Shown here: piece after piece, positions 54,716-63,400 of the stretch
Layout: each line of letters starts with the position of its first letter
Position numbering within the stretch: the first letter of the stretch is position 1
Origin: an uncultured Bacilli bacterium
GTDB taxonomy: Bacteria; Bacillota_I; Bacilli_A; RF39; UBA660
Assembly: GCA_934085595.1 (NCBI GenBank)
Contig: CAKOHK010000006.1
Coordinates: forward strand, 1-64,000
DNA: 64,000 nt
Direction of reading: 5' to 3'
Program-made: the position numbers and the translations under genes
Notes under the pieces: model-generated
What the model saw: only the letters and a program-made list of their open reading frames with translations
Told to the model about the DNA's origin: nothing
Databases searched by the model: none

Positions 54716-57700
54716 GTTCCAAATAGTGAAAAAGAAACAATATATCCAAGAGGATACACTACATCATGTAGACCAACTAGTTCATCAAAAGATGCGATTT
54801 ATAGCTCAGTTGGAGGAGTACTTAGTGGATATATAGAAAATTCAAATATATATTATGATTCTAAAGTTTCCGATGAACTATATACAGACGAAGTATATGC
54901 GGAAAGAGCATGTAATGAATATACAGGTTCAAGTGATAATAAAATCCACAATTATGTCTGTGATGGCACTAAACAAACTACTGGATATGCTTGCTACAAA
55001 GAAGGTAAAGTAACATTTGAAATAGATGGAAGAACCTATGAAAATATTGATGTTGATGGTGGAAGAATGTATCCCACAGAATCTGATTGTAGTTCAAACT
55101 GTTCAGGTACATGTAAACTTCAACAAGGATATAAATATATTTATGGAAAGCAAACACAAACTGGTGAACTAAAAAATGGGAAAATAATTAATGTTGAAGG
55201 TATGCAATATCTTACTAAAAGTGGTGGAAATGCGTTTTGTATTCAGCCTATTTATTCAATGGGGTGCAATCCTGATGGTAGTCCAAATTATTGCTTAGAT
55301 AGTCAATTTGATTTAAATACATGTAATAATGCTAAAGAATATAACAATGACTATAGATGTGGACTTGCACATATAGCACTTCATGCAACAGAAGTCTTTT
55401 CTAAGAACGATAATAAGTTAGATGATAGAGAATATGCAATAGCGGATATAGCGATGAGAATGTATGCGGCATATAAAGGAAAATTAAGAGGAACTGTTAC
55501 ATCAGGAGTACCAACAAAGCCAAAAGAGTATCTATATCAATATATATTCGCATTGACTGCTAAAAGAACAATAGCGGATTCCAATTATCAGAAAGATGGA
55601 ATGATATGCAACTATGATGCGAATAATATAGGAGTATTATGTACGAATAATAATAACACTTTATACAAAGAAGCACTTAAATTATTTATTAATGCTTATA
55701 ATGCTAATAAACTAGATGCTAGCGGAAATAAAGTACCGGATTTAATAACAAAAAAGATAGATAATTCAACAGAAGAAATTGAAATAACAAAACCGTGTGA
55801 ACCTGGTGAAAATGGATGTAAAATAAAAGTGACTCTTGTAACTGCCGATGGAAAAGTAGTAGACGAAGATGACAATGTAACATGTTCAAAAAATATATGT
55901 ACAGCAAAAATATCAGGAGAAAAAACCTGTGTAATCAAAGGTGGACAATCTTATCAAATAAGAGTACAAATAAGTAATTTTACTGCAGAAGGTTCGATGA
56001 AAATATATCACGATTGTAAACATCCAAATAGTAATCAAATAATGTTCGTATTTGATGCGAAAGGAACCGAAACAGTTGATACATTTGAAAAGAAATACGA
56101 AATAAATGCAGTCTGTGAAGATACAACTTGTGATAATAAATCATTACAGACAAAAGTAACAAAAACAAATGCAAGTGGAACAAGTAACAATATCACATCA
56201 TGTGATGGATATAGTGAAAATGCATATGGAAAAACGACAAAAGAAATTAATAGCAAATATTATGGAAAAGGAAATTATGATGGTTATGACAAAATAACTA
56301 TCGCAGAACCTTCCCTTAAAGATATTTTAAATAATTGTGATAAAAGTTATTTTAGACAAACAAAATATGATCAGGGTGGTGGAGGATATTGTGAAGTTTA
56401 CTGCCGTAAAGAAACTGTAATTTATATGGCAGATAAAACAAAAGTGTTCTCTGGAATGCAATTTCAGTATAAATTAGAAGAAAAAATACCAAATAGTAAA
56501 ACGACAGATAATCATATAACTTCAATTGTTCAAGTAAAGCAAGAATGTGCATCAGTAATTCATTTTGATGAATGGTATGCAAAATTAGAAGAATTATTAA
56601 AAAATGTTGCAAATGCATGGAACGATTGGAAACATTATGAAGCAATGTATCTTCAAGAAATAGATAAATCTACGGATTATCCAGAGATCACATGGTATGA
56701 CCCTCCTTGTACAGCTAACTGTGATGCTTTAAGTGGAAGCAAAACAATGAAAGATGCATGTAATGCTACAAAAGATTTAGAGGGAGAGTTCTCAACAGGT
56801 GGTCAAAAAATTAAAATAGAAGAAGCATGTAAAAATAGAGTAACATATGACCAGTCGACCGGAAGTGTTTGTAATCCAGGATGTACATACATTATTAGTT
56901 GGTTGCAAAAAAATACCGAACATAACACATACACATATAATAATGGTGGTTCATTATCTAAAAAAGTAGATAAAAGTTCCGAAATAGATGGTAATTATGG
57001 AGGCTCAAGATTGAGCTGTACATATAATAGCGGAACATATAATTATACTTATAGTAGAGACAAAGACGGATCAATTTCATCTGGTTCAGGTGTGTTAGAA
57101 ACAGGATTAACTCGTCCATCTAATAGAATTGAGTCATTAAACTATAAAAGTTTCTTAGGAAACGATCCGGATTATTACTATGGATACTCTAAAGAGCAAT
57201 GTGAGAATGATGCAGCAAATAGTCTTGGACAAGCTCAATCACTAGCTGCATCAAGAGCATCTGCAGGAGACTATAATTATTGTGCAGATGTTAAGATATG
57301 CAAAAGAATGGTAAATAAAAAATTAGTGCAATATGAATGTGGATGTAACAGGTATACATGGCAAATTACTTCAATATCATCAACAACATATAATAGAGGA
57401 ACGTGCTCATATACTAGTGGTGGAACTTGCTCTCAAGGTAAAAATGCTGATCCTGACAAAGTAAAAAACGCAACACTTGCTAAAAGAAGTGCATATTTAG
57501 CAGCACAAGCAGCAGTACAACAACATTTAAAATATATTCAAAATTGTAACTTATATGGTGCAAATGATTGGGTACATGTTGATTCAGCAATAAAAGATTA
57601 TGTTTTAACTCTCGGAAGTACAGGATACCCTAGAGAATCTTCTGGAACTGGTGGATCTGGTGGATCTGGTGGCGGAGGTACTGGAAGTGGAGGAGATGGC

Positions 57701-59032
57701 ACAGGCGGAGGTGGAAACACCGGAGGCGGTGGTGGAGATACAATATATATAACTAAACCTGGTCAGGAACAAACGGCAGCTATGCCTGGATATGAAAATT
57801 TAAAAGCCACAAACGCTTTATCAACTACTAGCAAATATGCAACAATAAAATTAGCAACTGATAGTTCGTTGAGTACAATAATAAAGAAAAATATATTATC
57901 AGATGCGAGTTGTCTAAGAACTGGAACATGTCCAGAATTAGATGTGGAATATGATGATATAGCTTACGGAAACACACAAAGATATGATAGAACTGCTCAT
58001 GTAGTAGATTCAGAAGATTTACCTAATAAATATTGTAAAGACGAAAAAGGACAAGACTGTGAATACAGTTACTCAGATATAGAAAAATGGGTTCCACTAA
58101 TAGTTTGCGATAACAGCTCTGAAAAAGAAATAAACAAATATTGCTATATACCAAGTGATACAAAAGTACCAACAGCAAGAAGAGCCTATTTTACAACAAC
58201 AACAGAACTTATGTATTATAGACCAAATGAATATTATACAGAAAATCATACTGGAAAAGTAATTGAAGTTAAAAGTAATACAAGGGTTGATTCAAATAAA
58301 TATGCAATGCTTGGTAAAAACGTATATCCTATATCTAACGTAGATACTGGAATATACGGAATTAGATATCATTTTATAGGAATTGGTAGTGGAAAGTTCT
58401 ATAACATTTCTAAAAACAATAACACAGGATTAAAACTTAACAATTTTGATTATACATGTGCATATGAAGCGTATAATAACTCAAATAAATATGACTGTGA
58501 TGGAAGCAGTTGCAATGGAAATGATAATACATGTGTAAGAGTAACTGAAACGGCTCCAAATCTATCAACAACAAAATGGGATAAATTAACAGATAAAAAG
58601 AGTTATGGATTTATGTTCAAAAATACTGAACTATCAGATATTTTCAAAAATGAAAATAGAAAAATAGGAAATAACTGGAATAATGAAAAAGCTCAAATAG
58701 CAAAACAAGAAATAGAAGAGTCGGCAACTGATATTTATACAAATAGTGAAAGATTAATGTTAAGTGTAACATTGTCAACAGATGCAATTAAGAAAATTAG
58801 AGAATATAACGAATCAAGAGAAACAAATGCAGGAGGATATACAGATGATTCACTAATTAGTTGTGAACTTGCAAACGCTATAGATGGAGATGGAAAAGTG
58901 TTCAAAAACTGTAGAAGTGCATTTATAGATGAAATAAGTACAGGAAGTGGGGTACTTGGAATAAAATCAAATAGTGAAATTATAAGGGGAGGAAAAGAAA
59001 TAGGAAGTAGTAGCAAAGGAGGCAATAATTAG
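54629..59032 (+). CDS. Giant Cys-rich secreted protein A
   Basis: A 1467-residue secreted protein with about 54 Cys (hand count). Signal peptide 1-23 (LVLLTSISTTLA) is identical to that of protein B. No C-terminal membrane segment or sorting motif is seen; it ends SSSKGGNN. Recognisable parts: AFCIQP at about 202-207 followed by EYAIADIAMRMYAAYKG (a layout reminiscent of thioester domains), a CxxxxxC-rich centre, a Gly/Ser/Thr linker (about 1005-1045) and a C-terminal region (about 1070-1467) shared with protein B. Attachment could be through disulfides, the small 59033 product or the sortase partner. Ordered directly after its LPTG partner and before the 59033 gene. Confidence 0.85.
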   Translation: MRKLKYLFFSTLVLLTSISTTLAITSSGQVPNSEKETIYPRGYTTSCRPTSSSKDAIYSSVGGVLSGYIENSNIYYDSKVSDELYTDEVYAERACNEYTGSSDNKIHNYVCDGTKQTTGYACYKEGKVTFEIDGRTYENIDVDGGRMYPTESDCSSNCSGTCKLQQGYKYIYGKQTQTGELKNGKIINVEGMQYLTKSGGNAFCIQPIYSMGCNPDGSPNYCLDSQFDLNTCNNAKEYNNDYRCGLAHIALHATEVFSKNDNKLDDREYAIADIAMRMYAAYKGKLRGTVTSGVPTKPKEYLYQYIFALTAKRTIADSNYQKDGMICNYDANNIGVLCTNNNNTLYKEALKLFINAYNANKLDASGNKVPDLITKKIDNSTEEIEITKPCEPGENGCKIKVTLVTADGKVVDEDDNVTCSKNICTAKISGEKTCVIKGGQSYQIRVQISNFTAEGSMKIYHDCKHPNSNQIMFVFDAKGTETVDTFEKKYEINAVCEDTTCDNKSLQTKVTKTNASGTSNNITSCDGYSENAYGKTTKEINSKYYGKGNYDGYDKITIAEPSLKDILNNCDKSYFRQTKYDQGGGGYCEVYCRKETVIYMADKTKVFSGMQFQYKLEEKIPNSKTTDNHITSIVQVKQECASVIHFDEWYAKLEELLKNVANAWNDWKHYEAMYLQEIDKSTDYPEITWYDPPCTANCDALSGSKTMKDACNATKDLEGEFSTGGQKIKIEEACKNRVTYDQSTGSVCNPGCTYIISWLQKNTEHNTYTYNNGGSLSKKVDKSSEIDGNYGGSRLSCTYNSGTYNYTYSRDKDGSISSGSGVLETGLTRPSNRIESLNYKSFLGNDPDYYYGYSKEQCENDAANSLGQAQSLAASRASAGDYNYCADVKICKRMVNKKLVQYECGCNRYTWQITSISSTTYNRGTCSYTSGGTCSQGKNADPDKVKNATLAKRSAYLAAQAAVQQHLKYIQNCNLYGANDWVHVDSAIKDYVLTLGSTGYPRESSGTGGSGGSGGGGTGSGGDGTGGGGNTGGGGGDTIYITKPGQEQTAAMPGYENLKATNALSTTSKYATIKLATDSSLSTIIKKNILSDASCLRTGTCPELDVEYDDIAYGNTQRYDRTAHVVDSEDLPNKYCKDEKGQDCEYSYSDIEKWVPLIVCDNSSEKEINKYCYIPSDTKVPTARRAYFTTTTELMYYRPNEYYTENHTGKVIEVKSNTRVDSNKYAMLGKNVYPISNVDTGIYGIRYHFIGIGSGKFYNISKNNNTGLKLNNFDYTCAYEAYNNSNKYDCDGSSCNGNDNTCVRVTETAPNLSTTKWDKLTDKKSYGFMFKNTELSDIFKNENRKIGNNWNNEKAQIAKQEIEESATDIYTNSERLMLSVTLSTDAIKKIREYNESRETNAGGYTDDSLISCELANAIDGDGKVFKNCRSAFIDEISTGSGVLGIKSNSEIIRGGKEIGSSSKGGNN

Positions 59033-59512
59033 ATGAAAGAATCAATATGGGGCTATATGATATTAGCACTAGGAATAGTAATAATAGTAGTATTACTATT
59101 GGTACAAAGAGTAACAACAACAGGAGAAGAAGATTACTACCTAGTAAGAGAAATATTAGAGTCCTCAATGATAGACGCAATAGATTATGGTTCTTATAGA
59201 TTATCAGGAAGAATAGTAATGTCAGCAGAAAAGTTTGAAGAAGTATTTATAAGAAGATTCGCAGAAAGTGTAACGAATAATAGAGAATATAAATTAGAGT
59301 TCTATGAAATCTATGAAGACCCTCCAAAAGCAACAGTAAGAGTAAGGACAGCAAGTGGAGATTATAGTGTAAACTCTGATACATTAAATGTAAGTATAGA
59401 TACACTATTAAGTGGAATATTAGAAACAAAAGATACAAGAACATGCGATGATGTACCAGAAGATACAGATACTGCTCCAACAATACCAGTACTTCCAGTA
59501 TTTGGAAATTAA
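59033..59512 (+). CDS. Small membrane protein with extracytoplasmic domain, giant-gene partner
   Basis: A 159-residue protein that starts one base after the giant-gene stop. It has an N-terminal membrane segment (about 7-26), then a beta/alpha domain (EDYYLVREILESSMIDAIDY, later VRVRTASGDYSVN) and a Thr/Pro tail. The plan (short N-terminus, membrane helix, soluble domain) resembles TadE-like or pseudopilin proteins; a family such as DUF5411 is possible but I cannot confirm it. Ends the first transcription unit. Confidence 0.75.
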   Translation: MKESIWGYMILALGIVIIVVLLLVQRVTTTGEEDYYLVREILESSMIDAIDYGSYRLSGRIVMSAEKFEEVFIRRFAESVTNNREYKLEFYEIYEDPPKATVRVRTASGDYSVNSDTLNVSIDTLLSGILETKDTRTCDDVPEDTDTAPTIPVLPVFGN

Positions 59513-59516
59513 ACTT

Positions 59517-59560
59517 AAAAGAACTATTAAGGAATAAGATATTTATAGTTCTTTTTTTAT
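59517..59560 (+). terminator. Intrinsic terminator between the two giant-gene units
   Basis: AAAGAACTAT (59518-59527) pairs with ATAGTTCTTT (59546-59555), followed by more T's. Placed between the two copies. Confidence 0.75.
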
Positions 59561-59630
59561 AGTAAAACTTAATAACTGTTTATAAAGTTAAAGCCTTAAA
59601 ACATTAAAATAAGTATGAAAATGTACAAAT

Positions 59631-59660
59631 TTTATTTTCAAATAAAACATGGACTATAAT
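59631..59660 (+). pseudogene. Relic of the 3' end of the 53246-type gene
   Basis: TTTATTTTCAA (59631-59641) and TAAAACATGGACTATAAT (59643-59660) equal 53841-53851 and 53868-53885, i.e. the last codons and stop of the anchored protein gene, with 15-16 bases missing between them. This remnant before the second copy shows that the duplicated block once included that gene's end. Confidence 0.75.
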
Positions 59661-59691
59661 TTATAAAAATGATATACTTATTTTATAAAAG

Positions 59692-60450
59692 TAAAGGAGT
59701 GTATATGAAGAAAATAAATAAAATAATGCTCATAATATTAGGAATGTTAATAACTGTTAATGTAAAGGCAGTATGTCAAGATAATAAAATAAATGATTGG
59801 GCAGAAAGTTTAGAAATAAAGTTTCAAGAAGTAAAAAATGAAGAATATCCATATTCATATTTATTAATGTTAAATAATCCAAGAGAAGATTTAAAAGTAA
59901 TCGCAAAAGATACATATAGTAATGGAGAATATAATGTAGAATATGATACAGACTTTAAAAACTATGTTATTGGAAGCGAAATACATTTTATAAAAAAAGA
60001 ATATGAATTAAATATATATATGTCAGATAATGCATCTACTTGTGCAAAAGAATTAGTAAAAACTATTAAATATGCAGTACCAAAATATAATGAATATAAT
60101 GATACATTATATTGTGAAGCTAATCCAGATGATAAAGAATGTGGAGCATACACAGATACAACAAAGAATGATAAAATGGATGATAAAGTAAAAGACTATT
60201 ATGATAAACAAATAGAAAAAGAAGAAATAAGAAATCTACCTACAGGACAAAAAGTATTAAGATATATATTAGAATATGCTCCATATGTACTAGTACCACT
60301 AGTTATCCTAGTAACAGTATATCTAATAGTAATAAAAGTTATAAAGAAAAGAAGTGATGAAGAATGAGAAAATTAAAATACCTATTCTTTAGTACATTAG
60401 TATTACTAACAAGTATAAGTACTACATTAGCCATTACTTCATCAGGACAA
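59692..60450 (+). repeat. 759-bp direct repeat, copy 2
   Basis: Second copy of 53957-54715, with no difference visible. It delivers an identical RBS, an identical 220-residue gene and an identical first 29 codons to giant gene B. Confidence 0.95.
59705..60367 (+). CDS. Anchored secreted protein with LPTG-like signal, copy 2
   Basis: Identical in sequence to 53970-54632 (220 residues): signal peptide, Cys-containing middle, NLPTGQ and C-terminal membrane segment with KKRSDEE. An ORF caller may extend the start upstream, but ATG 59705 after AAAGGAG is right. It overlaps giant gene B by ATGA, as copy 1 does with A. Retaining an exact copy suggests either a very recent duplication or repeated gene conversion. 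Confidence 0.82.
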   Translation: MKKINKIMLIILGMLITVNVKAVCQDNKINDWAESLEIKFQEVKNEEYPYSYLLMLNNPREDLKVIAKDTYSNGEYNVEYDTDFKNYVIGSEIHFIKKEYELNIYMSDNASTCAKELVKTIKYAVPKYNEYNDTLYCEANPDDKECGAYTDTTKNDKMDDKVKDYYDKQIEKEEIRNLPTGQKVLRYILEYAPYVLVPLVILVTVYLIVIKVIKKRSDEE

Positions 60451-63400
60451 ATACCATCAAATCAAAAAGAGTTTATATGGTATAAAGGAAAAAGCTGTGC
60501 TCCAGGTTCAGAAGTAAAATATGGTCCAGTATCAGGTTATTATAGTGCTTTTTCTTCAGATAGTAAGAAATCTTATACATATTACACATCACCAACTATA
60601 TATACTGATGAAGCATATGCTACAAAAGGATGTGAATACTTTACATCACAAAGTAAAAATAAAGATAAAAATTATTTATGTACAGGGACTAAACAAACAT
60701 CAGGATATGCTTGTTACAAAGAAGGAAAAGTAACATTTGAAATAGATGGAAGAACATACGAAAATATTAATGTTGATGGTGGAAGAATGTACACTAGTGA
60801 ATCAGAATGTGCTGATAACTGTAGCGGAACATGTAAAGTTCAAAAAGCATATGGATTTGAATATGCAACAGAAATAGACACAGGAACAACTACTAACGGT
60901 GAAATAGCGCCTCTTTATGGAGATGTATACTCAACAGCAAATGGTAACCCTGCATTTTGTATACAACCAGCAGCAAGAATGAGTTGTTATGGAGATAATA
61001 GTGCCCAATATTGTTTAAACAGTACTTTCGATTTAACAACATGTAATACAGCAAATGGATATAAATCTGATTATAGATGTGGTCTTGCAAATATAGCACT
61101 TCATGCAACAAAATTAAAAAATAATGACAATGCATTAAACGATGAAGAATATGCTATCGCAGATATTGCAATGAGAATGTATGCAGCATATAAAGGAAAA
61201 TTAAGAGGAACTGAATACGCATCAGTGCCAACAGAATCAGCATTCAATGAAAGCGGATTAAAAAAGAATGTGTTTATGGGTAAATATCTATTTGGATTAA
61301 CAGCCAAAAGAGTAGACCAAGATGGTAATTATTTAAATAATGGACTTAAATGTAATACAGATACAAGAAACATAGGAATTATGTGTAACTGTGATCCAAA
61401 AACAGGAAGCTGTCAATATAATCAAACTACATACTTAGAAGCATTAAAATTATTTAAAATGGCACTTGATACAAATACACTAGATAGTGAAGGAAACAAA
61501 GTACCAGACTTAATTACAAAAAATATAGATAACACAACAAGTGAAATAGAAATAACTAAACCATGTGAGCCAGGAGAAGACGGATGTAAAATAAAAATAA
61601 GTCTTGTAACTGCTGATGGAAAAGTAGTAGACGAAGATGACAATGTAACATGTTCAAAAAATATATGTACAGCAAAAATAACTGGTGAAAAAACATGTAT
61701 TGAAAAAAGTCAAAAGTATAGCGTAAAAGTTGAAATATCTAATATAAAGTTTGATGGAGAAATTAAAGAATACCATCACTGTACTTATCCAAACGATAGA
61801 CAAATAATGATGGTTCTAGATATAGCGGCACAGGAAGTAACAGATAACTTTACTAAAACTTATGAAGTTAAAACAACATGTGATTCATGTGTTAATAATT
61901 CTTCTGATATGAAAACAACAATAACATCAGAAAATGCTAATGGAACTAAAAATAAATCATTAACAGCATGTGACGGAAATAAAAATTATGGTGAAGGTGA
62001 CTACGATGGATATGACAAAATAACAATCGCTGAACCATCAATGGATTCTATACTTAAAAGTTGTGATAAAGAATCATTTAGAGAGAGTGAGTTTGAAATA
62101 AATACTGGAGGATATTGTCAAATATATTGTAGAAAAGAAACTGTAATATATTTAGCAGATAAAACAAAAGTATTCTCAGGAATGCAATTCCAATATAAAT
62201 TAGAAGAGAAAGTACCTAATAGTAAAAAAACAGATAATCATATATCATCAATAGTACAAGTTAAAAAAGAATGTACATCTGTTATAAATTATCAAAAGTT
62301 TGAATCAGAATTAGAAGCAAAATTAAAACAAGTAGCAAATGCTTGGACTGAATATAAAAAATGGGAAGCTCTTAGATATGCTGAGTCATATGCAGATGAT
62401 TCAAGTTATCCAAAAGTAGCATCTTATAAACCACAATGTAGCGCAAACTGTGATATAGGTGACAATCAAACTGTAAATAAAGCATGTCAAGAAGTAAGTG
62501 GAGAAGGTGCATTTATATTAGAATGGACAAGTGGAAAAATTGCTGGTACTAAAGGCTATGGCGCTAATGCATGGTGTGGTTCAGTACCTCAAACAGATAT
62601 AGATTCAGGCGGTGTGTGTAATCCAGGATGTCACTTTAAATTAAGATGGTATAAAAACGGAAATACAAAATATCAACAATTTACATATAGTGGAAACGGA
62701 AACGGAAGTAATTCAGGAAAAGAAGCATCAGCACAAGATGGAGAACTATATGGAATATCTAATAGAACATGTATAGCAAGAGACGGAGGATATAACTATA
62801 AAACCATTGATAATGGTGGTGGAAAGTGTTCATGTGCATCATCCGGAACAGTAAATGGATTTACAGAAGTTATGTCATTGGATAATCCATACACTAAAGC
62901 AAAATGTAATGCAGATTATAAAGACAAAAAAGGTTTTTCTGCACCAAGTAATAGTTGTTCATATCAATCAGGAACAGAAAAGTATGAATGTGGAACCATT
63001 AGAAGACCTAAGTCATGTATTAGAGCTGTGTATACAACTAAAACATGTGAAGGTTCATTTACAGGTTATGCATCAAGTTCATGTAATTTTACATCAACAG
63101 GATCTTGTACACCGGGTAAAGATGGTGATCCACAATATGTAGCTAAACATTTAGTTGAAGCAGCGGAAAAATATTATTCACTACAAAATGAAGTATTACA
63201 AATGCTTAAAAACTTAGAAAACTGTAATTTCTATGGTAATGATTGGATTGCAGGAGAACCAAGCTTTAAATCATATGAATTAAGTCTTACAAAAGGTGGA
63301 ACTCGTGGTCTAGTATCAACTGCACAAGCAATATTAAACGCAGGAAAAGTAGTTGAAGGAAATTATGGTGAAGGTGGAGGCGGTGGCGGAGAAGTCATTA

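Noticed and set aside
60521..63142. Short plus- and minus-strand frames inside giant gene B (for example 60521-60733 and 62855-63142)
   Set aside because: They are out-of-frame shadows; the true frame from 60364 is open to the window end and homologous to gene A.
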